A stretch of DNA of 64,000 nt, taken from the NCBI GenBank assembly GCA_036346355.1, contig CM070592.1, forward strand, positions 38,094,193-38,158,192, written 5' to 3'. The stretch is from Rhipidocladum racemiflorum (lineage: Eukaryota; Streptophyta; Magnoliopsida; Poales; Poaceae). Positions 44,201 through 55,060 of the stretch are shown one piece after another. Position 1 is the first letter of the stretch; each line of letters begins with the position of its first letter. Under the pieces are notes generated by a model that was not told the DNA's origin, ran no database searches, and saw only the letters and a program-made list of their open reading frames with translations. The translations under genes and the position numbers were made by a program.

Positions 44201-44960
44201 AGGTAATGTAACAGTTATGTTATAATCTCTTTGTCGCACACCAAAGAAAGTGTGATAATCGCGTGGCAAAAAGAGTTGATTATTTCTTATGGATAAAGCA
44301 ATACACCTCTGCAGAGTTAAAACTTTTCAAAAAGTCATCACATAGTTATAAGTTTTGTTATTTTCATGAAATGAGTTTGAATTTGGTTACAGATTATATG
44401 CCATGCGTTGGCATTGGACGATATGTTGCTCACATCATGGAGGACTGTGAGTCATTACATTTATGCTTACATTTTTATTATTTTATATACCTGTCAAATT
44501 TGTTTACAAAGTTAAGGTTTCAATTTATTATTCAGTATTTACAATTCAAGTCAACTTATGCAAAATAACTATAGTAGCTTTTTCTTTGATACAACTTGCA
44601 TGTATTTTAGGTTTTGAAAAAGTTTTGCGAAAACATATGTACTCAACTTGCTACTGTTGTTGTTTTTAGGTGAAGAATCAGGAATCCCTGATGATACTTA
44701 CTTTGACGTAGGAAACAGGGTTGATAATGATGTGCTTTTTTTAGATTACCTTGTCAGTTGCATGTGGAAATAATTAATAGGTTTAATGGCACACTGCAAG
44801 TTAAAATATTTTTATTACTGGTTTATTTTGGTTTGTATAATATTATGTGTAAAACTGCTGCTACCGTTGTAATAAATTAGGAAACTTTGTGTATGGTTGT
44901 GATCTCAATTTGTAGATTGTGTGCTAGCCACTGATCATGGGACTAGTACAGTATTCACAC
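44201..44960 (+). repeat. Large-LTR 3' fragment E1
   Basis: Contains TATGGATAAAG, CTCTGCAGAG, a changed second palindrome, a 3' splice site, an acidic last exon and CTAGCCACTGATC-GGGACTAGTACAG. It is closest to E2 in sequence. The 5' two thirds of the LTR are absent. Confidence 0.75.
44307..44773 (+). other. Palindrome pair and acidic last exon in E1
   Basis: CTCTGCAGAG at 44307-44316 is intact. The second palindrome is ACTTTT-CA-AAAAGT at 44321-44334: its sequence differs from CTATTCGAATAG but both arms changed together. Acceptor TTTTTAG ends at 44669; the exon reads GEESGIPDDTYFDVG in the shared phase and stops at 44771-44773 after 33 codons. Confidence 0.45.
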
Positions 44961-46175
44961 TAGAGTCTTTCTTTTTTGGTATACTATATTATTTTAGTTC
45001 ACTCTACGAGATTCATCTTCTTTGTTCTTAAGACCGTGCACACTCGTGTCATATTTCACAAAACTCTAATATGATCCAAGAGCAATCATTTACATCGGTT
45101 TTAGATTTTCTTTTGCGCAATTGGACTCCTTTTTGTTGGTCTATTAGATCGATGGAGCAATGATTCGCACAACTAGTACATCAACACTCAAGCCTCATGA
45201 TTTTAGTCATGTTAGTCTCTCATTTTATTCTTAGACAGAAAATCAATCTTATGAAACATGAGCTGCAACTCTGCAACTAGTACAAAACACAAGGTATGGT
45301 GATAATGTCAACTTGTACCTAGGAAACCAACCAAAACTCATCGTGCAGCCAATGCAAAAGATTCTCGGTAGCTTGTGAATCATGCAGGCTTCAGGTGTTT
45401 TCAACCATAAGATGCAAAAGAAAAAGAAAGAATTAATGTAAGTACATTTAACTCGTCTCCAATCTCCAGAGCAGCCAATGCAGGCTTGAAAGTGTTCTCT
45501 GGTCATTAAAAACGAGTACAGAACTACATGTTGTTCATTTCACTGTACTTGTAAGATTGATGAGATCACAAGGTAGATGAGATAGCATATATGTCATGTG
45601 CATATATTAGGGCTCTGTTTATTTCGGCTTTGACTTTTTAGCTGTTAGTTTAAAACTAGCTTTTTTGGTTTAATGAGCTTTTTTAAGCCGTCTGCTTTTA
45701 AGCTAAGGCATGCTGTTTGGTATCCTGGCTTTTTGATGGGTTGAATAGTGTAGCTTATTGTTGAAATGTCAAAAATACCCTTTAAGGTTGTGAGGGCATT
45801 TTCTTATGTATTGTACAAATATTTTATGACTTTTTCATTGAATGGTGTACTGCAAACATATGATCTTAATGTTATGTTGTGATCATTCCTTTTGGAACAG
45901 GACGATTCACCCCAGGAAAGAAAATAACAAAAAGAATGCACAAACAAAATAAAAGAGAATGGTTTGGCCAGATTGTTAGATGAACCGAGTTAAAATCACA
46001 AAACCAAATAATAGCCATTATTATACTAAGAGATGAGAACTTGTCATGAACTACTAACAGTCAACAACTTTACTAAGAGATAAGAATGTACATGATTTTG
46101 GTGATTTCTTTTTTAATAGTTGTGGTATGATTTCTTGATATAGAAGCATATTTTTCTTCTCTTTAGGTTACCTTT
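44961..46175. other. Unassigned; holds one hAT-like MITE end
   Basis: 45609-45780 starts TAGGGCTCTGTTTATTTCGG and continues with AGCTTTTT/AAGCCG words, like one end of a grass hAT MITE; no second end is visible. The rest is intron-like AT-rich DNA. If the kinase pseudogene at 58732 extended upstream before the solo LTR inserted, this would be its intron, but I see no kinase exon here. Confidence 0.35.
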
Positions 46176-46564
46176 TGTAACACCCCAATTTTTGCTTTTC
46201 ATGAGTTTCAGTGAAATTTGACACTTTTGTGAATTTTTGGAATTTTTTGGGATTTATTTGGAATTTATTTGAATTTATTTCCTTTTGAAATAATTAAAGA
46301 ATTTAATTTTTGCAAATAAAATATTGTTGGAAATATTTTATTTGAGTCCCAAACACCCTAAAATATTTTCTGGAATTTTTCTGAGTATTTTGCTATTTTT
46401 AATGAATTAAATGAATTTTTGGGAATTAAATTGAATATTTAATCGCTGGAAAATGCCGAACGGGTTTTACTGTTCATCCGACCGAGCCCGGACTCGAGTC
46501 CGACCCGAACCCGACCGAGTCGCATCTGAGCCCAACCGAGTCGGACCGAGTCCTAACTCGTGGA

Positions 46565-47261
46565 CCGTTGGATCAAGATCCAACGGCCCACATTGAGCCA
46601 CGGCCCCACGCGGCGCTCGCACCGCTTCTACCGGCGACCAAGTCAATCTCAACCGTTGGATCAAGATCCAACGATCGAAATCTGCCCGTACCGGTTCGAG
46701 CCGAGTCTGACCAGAACCCGGTCCCGTCCGCACGATCATGGCCGTTGGATGCGCCACGTGGACGGCTCAGATTGCGTCTTCCCCGTCCGAAACTCCACCG
46801 GACTCGCCACGGGGAACTAGGGTTCCACCTCCAGCCACAAGACGCCGAGGCTATTTAAAGCCGGGTCACGCCCGAGGGCCGCTGACCTTGCGCACCTTTT
46901 GCCTCAACTCGCTTAGCCCTAGCCGCCACCGCTTAGCCGCGATCGCTCGCCGTAGTAGCTCTCTCCTCCGCGGTTTTGCTTCGCCCATTGTCATCCGCCG
47001 TTCCTCGCCACCGTTGAGTCCAGATCCGAGAAGCCAGTGCCGTGACACACCCGTGAGGCCAACTCACCTCGCCGGAATCGCGTCGAAAGCACCGCTCGGA
47101 GGTCATCATCCTCCTCTCGAGGCCAAGCCCGCCGCTGCCGCCATCAACCTCGCTGAACGCGACAGCCGTCCGATCGGGATCGAACGGCCACGGTGAGATC
47201 ACGCTTTCAAACCCGAAAGTGAATTAGATTAGATCTGGACCGTTGGATCGAGATCCAACGG
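46565..47261. repeat. Palindrome cluster in LTR D
   Basis: CCGTTGGATC followed after 2 nt by GATCCAACGG occurs at 46565-46586 and 47240-47261, with a 20-bp core at 46654-46673. Half-sites ACCGTTGGAT or CCGTCTGATC occur near 46741, 47320 and 47368. They surround the TATA-like box, so enhancer or protein-dimer sites are a fair guess. Confidence 0.75.
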
Positions 47262-48106
47262 CCCACGTTAGGCCACGTCACGCAACGAAACCCACGTTGT
47301 GGTAATTAGATCCAATCTCAACCGTTGGATTTAGCCGTAAACCGCACTGTGCTAGGGTGGATCTCAACCGTCTGATCTAGATCATGCGGTCCAGATCAAC
47401 CAAGTAGTTTACAACGCGTGAAAACCCGATCCAATCCGCGCCGTTGATTTTCAAACCAACGGCCGTGATCGTGCCACGTGTGCTCTAACCGTACCGTGCG
47501 GCGGGACCGCACCGCTGACGTCACGGTGGGCTCGCCACACCGTCGGCCGAACGGCAGGCCGACGCCAAGATCGGGCGTCACCCGATGGGGCCCGCGTGTC
47601 AGCGACACGTGGAGCCGTGGACCGAGTCCACGGTGGACCCAAGCCGAACCGTGGGCCGAGTCCATGGACTGGCTGACGCCAGCCGACCAATAATAAGCTG
47701 ACACGTGTCACTGCTGACGCAATAAATCATTTTCCGAAAAAGAAATAATTTATTTAATTCGATTCAATGAATTCAAATATGATTTCAAACTTCAAACGCT
47801 TATAACTTTTGCAATTTAACTCCGATTTGAGTGATTCAAATTTCTAAATTTGTATAAAATTGAGATCTACCCAATGGTAAATTTTATTTAATTTTTGGAC
47901 CAAAATTTTTCTCTGTAATATTATCTAATTGATTATTTAAACTTTAAACGCTTGTAACTTTTGCGTTTTAACTGCGATTTCGCCGATTCAAATTCCTAAA
48001 AATTCATAAAATTATGCTCTCTCTGTTTATGGACTTCATTGGATGTTTGGACACTTTTTGTCTACTGTTTTATTCATTTATTGCTATTTGCACACGTTAT
48101 GAGTAG

Positions 48107-48187
48107 ACGTTGAAGTGCCCGAAGGCTTCGAAGGTGAAGTGTTGACCCAGGAGCCAGCTCAGGAACAAGATCAAGTGCTTTTTGAAG
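48107..48187 (+). other. Hypothetical exon 2 in LTR D
   Basis: Acceptor GAGTAG opens an 81-nt exon. In the phase shared with B and C it reads VEVPEGFEGEVLTQEPAQEQ and on to FE, strongly acidic, and ends AG|GCAAGT. The nested element at 48519 lies in the following intron. Confidence 0.42.
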
Positions 48188-48518
48188 GCAAGTTGTGCTT
48201 TGACCATGTTGATCCCATTTTGAAATTAATTTGATTTAAATTATTGAATGCTAGTTCAATTATAAAATGCTTTAATTAATTTTGGGGAAATTAGTTAAAA
48301 TGCCTAGTTGCTGTATGCCACCTTGACATAAATAACTGTATGCCATGAATCCCTTGTCACCCTAGTTGAGGATTAAATAGTTGGACATTATTAAATTGCC
48401 ACCATGGGAATTTAGATCGTTGTAGTATATTGCTTAGACCTGCTACGTACTCATGACATGGTTTTGGACAATCAAATGTTAATATTGACTTAATGATATA
48501 TTGAACCTGTTTTGGAAA

Positions 48519-50818
48519 TGTGACACTAGGGTTTGGTGTTACGTAATAGAAGGAGAAACTAGAAATTAAAAACCTTTCGGCTTAGGGTTTTCTCGCGTTT
48601 TTGGGCCGATTGAAGTGGTATGTCGCCACGGAGTGTCGTAACCTTATTTATCGTGTATGATAAGGTTAATAACAGTATGAAGTGTGGAATTAAGTTTAAA
48701 ACCATAGGAATTGGAGGTTAATAGCCTTTCCGGGCCGTTTTCGGGGTTTTGGGCCGTCCCGGGGGAGTTTTGGGCCTTGGTGGGCTTTGGAGGGATTGAG
48801 AGGGGCTCTAATTGGACTTGGACAGGGTGTGGGGGCTGTTAAAAGGGGCTCCCCCTGCCCCCCTTGCGCCCCAACAGCCCCATATGCGCCCCCCCACCTC
48901 TCCTCCCCCCCCTCTAGCCCTAGCCGCCACCCCCCTCCCTCCTAGCCATGCGCCCCCTCCCCTTCCTCCACCTCCACACCACCTCCCCTCCACCCCTTGC
49001 TGCCCTAGGGTGGCCTCCCCACCCCTGCACCTCGTGGATCCATTCCGTGGAGCGAGGAGCGAGGAGCGAGGAGCGTGGAGCGTGGAGCGTGGAGCGAGGA
49101 GCGATTCGCGAGGAGATCCGCGGAGTTTGATTGGAGAATCGTTCATCGGGCAAAGGTATGATCATGGGGATCCTTGAAATTGATCTAAGTACTGTTCTTA
49201 GGGTGTTTATGAAGTTTTTAGATCAATTAGAGGCGCTGGATTTGATTAATTTGGGTTAGATCTAAACTTGTCCACGTTTCTGTTCTCGGGCAGATTGAGC
49301 AGTAGAGCTAGGGTTCGAGTTTGCGTCGATTTAGAATCCGAATCTGTCCGTACGGACTTCTAGGAAGTTGTAGATAATTTAATTATCTTTCCGTGGACGT
49401 AAAGCACGTTAATTTCCGATCAGCCGTTTGAAAGTTATGGCTGTTTTACCGAGCGCCTAAAATTCTGTGACGTAATTGGAACAGATCACGGTAATCTGTA
49501 GATTAGATGGATTTAGAGTCCGAATCAGTCTTTCCTTTTGCCTAGAGAAAGTTGGGAAATTTCCTAAGCTTCGCGACGGTGTACTCGTTTATTCGATTTG
49601 GAGTCCCAGAACTCAAGTTATGCCTTTTGCAAGGCTGCTGTCCCGCCGGGACAGAACCTCTGTTTTTAGGTTTTGCGAGTAGTTGGCAATGTCGGGTTAG
49701 ATGGGAGCGTGTGTACTGTTTTGAGGTTATGATTGTGAGTGTGTGATGCCTATGTGCAGGTGGTGTGACCCCGGGAGTTCCCTCTTCTTCCCGCCAATCC
49801 GTTGCACGTGGTTGAGGCAAGTGTGTTGTGATGGATAGCAAGTTGTAGGTTGCATGTTGAAATTAAATGGAATTGCCTACATGATATATGTCCACTTGCC
49901 ATGTTTTAATGATTGATATGATATGATGAGCATGTTTAACATATTATGATGCCATGTGTTAATATGTGAATTAAATATGATAATTGGCATGGTTGCATGC
50001 ATGTCATGAGATAGGGCGAGGCGGTGAGAAAGTCTTAACTAGTCCGGCAAGGTCGGTGAAAGTTATGACTAATCCGAACGCCATTGAGTAAGTCCTATGT
50101 CGTGATTCCATCCACGTGGTGTTTGGAAGCGAGTAGGCACCCTCCATCTTCGGGATGGAAGGGGAAAGGGTGCACACCGACGGGTGTGTACTTCCCATAC
50201 CGGTATGAGGTTCGGAGGGTCAGGAGCAATGCATTACATCGCATACAAATTGATGATGATAATGATAAGTATTCATGAATGAGATGTTATACATGATGAA
50301 AGATGTTATTGACTTGTTGTTATGCTTGTTGTCCATTGCAGTATGCTTGCTGAGTTTTCGAACTCACCCTTGTGTTTTCTTGTTGTTTTAGGTACCATGA
50401 GAACGGCATGCGGGAAAGGGGAATAGTCACACGCTTACACGTTGCTTCACCTTAATGTTTCCCCAAGTCTATTCATTTAGTTTGATAATAAATTGCGTGT
50501 GATGGTCTTTAAAATTAAGTCTTAGCTTGGTTAATGAGAGTTCTATTGTTTGTTTGACACTTGGAACTTTAAGAGCTTGATGTTAGTCTTTTATTGTCGT
50601 TAAGACTCTATTTATTGCTGTTTTAGATGTTTCTCTTATTGCCATATAATGCCATATTATTGCTGCTCCTTAAATTCATGATAAAACAAAGGAGGTGTCA
50701 CGAAATCTCGGTTCTTAGCCTATGCACCTTTGCTGGAATTTTATGTTAAATATGGTATTTAGTTGTTGTTTAGCTTATGTTTGGTAGCATTCGGGCATAT
50801 TAAATGCCTGGTGTTACT
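48519..50818 (+). repeat. 5' LTR of the LARD-like element
   Basis: Starts TGTGACACTAGGG and ends near GTGTTAC. A GC-rich leader (48850-49155) contains nine 7-bp GGAGCG(A/T) units at 49050-49110. A strong donor GCAAAG|GTATGA follows at 49155. The AG|GCAAGT site, the hairpin and the last exon come later, as in the solo LTRs. Confidence 0.93.
48812..50455 (+). other. Hypothetical three-exon gene in the 5' LTR
   Basis: A frame from ATG 48812 runs to the donor at 49155. Acceptor TGTGCAG opens a 57-nt exon (49760-49816) ending AG|GCAAGT. The hairpin GAGTT-TTCG-AACTC (50352-50365) and acceptor TTTTAG lead to exon 3 at 50392, which in the joined frame reads YHENGMRERGIVTRLHVASP and stops at 50453-50455. 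The phase differs from B, C and D, and the peptide is Pro-rich then basic. The frame from 48812 is kept open in the 3' LTR through the same donor, in spite of indels in C-runs. Confidence 0.35.
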
Positions 50819-50821
50819 GAT

Positions 50822-50833
50822 TGGTATCGAGCG
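50822..50833 (+). other. Primer-binding site of the LARD-like element
   Basis: TGGTATCGAGCG just after the LTR resembles the initiator-tRNA-Met site TGGTATCAGAGC with a base missing. Confidence 0.7.
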
Positions 50834-53800
50834 AATTGTAGGTCCTTGGAATGTGAATTTTTAGTGTCATGCTATAGGTTACAACTAAAATGTGATGTGG
50901 AATAACTTAGAAACATGGCTTAGGTCTTAACTAAAATTTTGTTATAGGATAGCAACATTAAAACTTGCAAAAGTGGTATAACTAATCTAAAAATTTGACA
51001 CACAATGGATGCACAGTAGGAAAAGGGTATGGGAATCGTTGCTTTATGCTTAAATGTTGTATTTAAGCTTTGATATTGAATGTTTCTTTTGACAATGCAT
51101 GATTCTATGTCAATAAGATAAATGATTGAATTGTTCTGTTGTGGTGTTAAAAGTGGGGTTTTGGTCTTTGAAGGGTTTCGGTCACCTCTTTTGTTCATAG
51201 TAAGGGCGAGGTTTGACGGTGTGGCCGGTTAGCGCCATCACCGAAGAACTGTTAACCCCTGTAGGAGAAGAGTGCTTACCCTTTCTGTTGTAGATCGGGT
51301 AGTTGACTTGCGTCAAATAAAAGAGTTTGGTGGTGGATTCCTTCGTATGTTCTTTGCCGTTCTGACGGTTGGTTTTCGTTGCTTTTCTTGGCTTTAGTGG
51401 AGCTGAATCAAATGAAAAGGTGTTGGGTTTGCGCGGATTGTGTCGTTTGCGGTGTGTGGTTTTGTCTTCCTTGGTTGAAGACGAAGAGGAGGAGTCTCAT
51501 GTTGCGCTTCTTTCGGGCGCCTTTCCAGTTTTAATGCTTAGTTCGTCGACTTCTTTATGGGGAAGAAGCATTCAAATTTATCCCTGCGTTTGTCTTTCTC
51601 CGAGGTTAACGGAGTTATTGCGGAGTTATACCAGACCTGGTTGTCAGGGTTGAAGTTCTGTGTCTTTGTAGGAGTAAGTGGTGCTTGATTTCGTCATTTT
51701 ACTGGTTTAAGAAATCATCTTTGAAGAACTCTTCTTGCTTTGTGAAAGTTTGGAGTTAAGGTTTTAATTGAAAAGGGTTAATGGAGCACTTGGTTCCCTT
51801 TCGAGAAAACCGTCTTTCAACCTTTTTCCTCATGGGAGTCCTTGAGATTTAAAAAGGTTTTGGAGAATTCCTTTGCATGACAAAGTTTGGATTTGTCTCT
51901 TTGTAATTTTGAGAGTCAAGTCTCCTTACGAATTTGGGATGAGTTTTAAAACTAAAATGCTGTAAACAAAGTGTCTTTTGACTGAGATCGTTTGTCCCTA
52001 GTAAGAATTGATGTTTAGTATGTCTTGTAGTAGGTAGCAATGTGGTTTATGGATTGATGCGTTGCTAAGTTAAATTTTGAGTTGAATCAATTGAATGTGA
52101 TTAAAATCTCTAGCTTGAGAATAAATAGACTACTAGTGTTGTAGTTTACTCTTAGCGAGAATGAATAAATGTGTTAATGTACATGCTTAGAATCTGTTGC
52201 CTTGCTTTAAAAGTGCTTTTGATCCTTGTTAATGTTAAAAGTTTAAACTTTGATGCATAGTTAAAACATTAAGATGATGTAGACTGCTGTTATTGATAAA
52301 GAAACCTTGCTGGTTGTTTAAAGATGTTCTAATCTAATGGATTAATAGAGAAATTTAATCGTGTTGCCTAGCGACTTTAATCTGGAAGTTGATTAGAGTT
52401 GCTATTTATGTTGTCGCAAACCATTAGTATAATTGGAAGTATGCAGCTGTGTTCCTACGATGCTAGTATCGATGTCAATTGTGAAGACATAGGCTTTGCT
52501 GTTTATGATATTGCTAAAACCTTGGGATGGTCTAACCTATTAAATTTATTTTAATAGTTGGAGTATGTTGTATAGTGACAATTTGTTATGGTATATGGAT
52601 AGTGTAACTAAAAACAATGTAGTTGTTTTTATGATTATGCCTATTTATGGATATTATAGCATGGTATAGAATTGTATCCTAAAGAAGGTATATCTTAGAA
52701 TTATAATTTTCGACTTTGTCTTATGGAGGTAATATTTACATGTTGAAGTCGTTGTTTAACTGAATAAGGTTCGGTTGTCGAGACGTGAATATATAGGAGG
52801 TTTATATGTTGATCTTGCTGAAAGATTGTGGAAGTACTATGTTTCAAATTTAGAATAAGAAGTACTATGATTCGGTGATCCGTGTGGATCATGTCATTAT
52901 AGTCTTTGTTGGGTGCCTTTTTGATAAGCATCATAAACCCTTATTAAAAGTTTTGGGAATGGTAACTAGAGGAAGATTTTGTCGTGAAGCTTTTGGTTTA
53001 ATTGTGTTGGGGCTCCTCAGGGAGTAAAAAGTGATTATTAAAGTCTTTTAATGGAAGGCGTAGTGGAGTACTAGAGATGTTTCTTTTTATGCTGAGCTTG
53101 TGTTTAAAAGCTTTTGGACTGGTTTGGTTGTTTGCCATTTTGGTTGAAGGGTTTTCGGTCAAGGTGTTCCTTATGTTGAGTTTCAGAGTTTCCCTAAAAC
53201 TCGTAGAAATTTGTGCAAATATTTGATTTTGGCTAAGTTGTTCAGTTTATGCTATGAGTTTGGTTTTGCACCCAAAAGCCTTTGAGTGGATCGCGCTCCT
53301 TCGCGTTCGCACTGAAGCATACTTGGAGTAAATCTTAAAAAAAAAAAAAAAAAAAAGGCCGATGGACATAGTGGGCTGTGTTGAAAATTCTTGAGATTTA
53401 ATTTGTAATTTTATTTGACTGGAACTGGATTTATTTGGAAAAGGTCTTGTGGTGTTTGCGAGTGTTTCAAAAGGGTGGATTTTATGAACGTTTATAAGTG
53501 ATTCGGGTTGATGAAGTGTTCTCATTTTGGGAAAATGAGTCTCCCATTTCTCTTTGAGAGTTGATGTACTCTTTCAAAATGTCGATTTTGGTTAAAGCGC
53601 GATGCTTTACAAATTTGGCTTTCATTTGTCGACAGGTTATGTATGACGTGGTGTTTTCCTGTTAATGGTGTTCCCCTCATAGTTTTATGATTGGGCGCAA
53701 TCATCAATGCTATCTAAGTTTTTAATCATGTGATGCAGAGGAAGAAGTTGTCTTGTGAAAGACTATTTGGTAGCGTTGTTTATGATGAATGAATGGTGAA

Positions 53801-55046
53801 AAGGAAACATGACATCGTTTATAGATGTTAAATGATAAAAGAGTCATTGAGCCAGGTCGGTGAGAAAGTCATATATGGAGATATGACTAATCCGGAGTGC
53901 TCCTGAAGAGTGTGCATTTATGTCATGAATCTAGATTTCCATTTGCTCTTTAGCATGAAAAGAAAGAGTGAAGAATTCCTGGCATTTGGCTTTGTTGTAA
54001 GAGGATTGGGTTTCCTTGTTTCCTTGAGAAGTTATTATGGCAGCTGTGAATTCTTTCGATTGATTTGAGAATCGTTTTTCTTTTCCACAATGTTGTTTTT
54101 ATGAGATGCTTGGCTGTGGTGAAAGTGAGTCGAGTTGTCATTGATTGTTGAGAATTTATGACAAAGAATAGTGTGGGGTCCCTCTTTTTGTTTGAGTGGT
54201 CCCCGATGCGAGATGTATCGCATTGATTTGAGATTGGAGTTTTTCCTTTGCGACTTGACTTAGGAAAAGAGATCGAGTGATCTTTCGAGGTTGTCAAACC
54301 TTTGTTCCAAGTGGTTTGATGCGTTTTGGATTCGAGTTGATGAATGAGGTTCATCCGACTAAAGGGAGTTGCTCTTTGTTGGCATTCTCGTTTGAGATGT
54401 GAACAGAAATGTCTATGGAATTGTTGAGCATATTGGAGGATTATACTCATGGGTTCGGTAGTAGTTGAGTGAGAAAATGTGAGGGCGAGACCCTCATAGG
54501 AAAAGAACCAGTTGAGGTTTGGTAAGATTTTACAGTTCTACCTTGGGCTAGGCGTAGAACTTTGGTTGTGGTTCGAAGGGTGGTCATGTTGGAAGTTGGT
54601 GATGTCGGTCCAAACCTTGTTGAGAATATGGTTGGATTGTTAAAAAGTGATGATAATTTGAAATAAAGTGATCTGTCGTGAGCTTTGTCGTAGCTAGTTG
54701 TCCCTGGGTGTGTGTTATGCCTGGGAGGGGATAGAATGAAAGTGTAGCGTGGTTTGTGGAAGAAAAGAAAAGTTTTGTCGATGAAGGCTATGTTCGTAGC
54801 TGACATTAGTTAATTTTGATTCTTTGTGAAAAGGGTCAAATAATTGGAAGAGATAGGATTTTGTGTCATGATTGAGTTTGATGGAGTGTGGTAGTAAGGT
54901 TGGTTGTGATAGAAGTGTGAGGTGTTTGTCGTGAGGATTCGAGCGTTTTGGGTTGGCAGAGCCCTTTTGCGGCTGTGAAGCCTTTTGTCCCTTGGGGACT
55001 TGGTAGTTGTTTTTGGTGTCCTTCGGATTTGAGGTCGAATCCTGTT
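50834..55046 (+). other. Non-coding interior of the LARD-like element
   Basis: No retroviral domain on either strand. The plus strand is rich in T and G and poor in C over most of 51000-55000, which leaves minus-strand frames of up to 166 codons open by composition alone. An A-run of about 20 lies at 53338-53356. GTCGGTGAGAAAGTC near 53857 echoes the LTR phrase at 50010. Confidence 0.75.
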
Positions 55047-55060
55047 GAAGGGGGGAAGAG
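55047..55060 (+). other. Polypurine tract of the LARD-like element
   Basis: GAAGGGGGGAAGAG lies directly before the 3' LTR. Confidence 0.85.

Noticed and set aside
46738..47196. 152-codon frame as first exon of the LTR D gene
   Set aside because: A donor-like CACG|GTGAGA is present, but the phase does not join to the 81-nt exon, so I did not include it.
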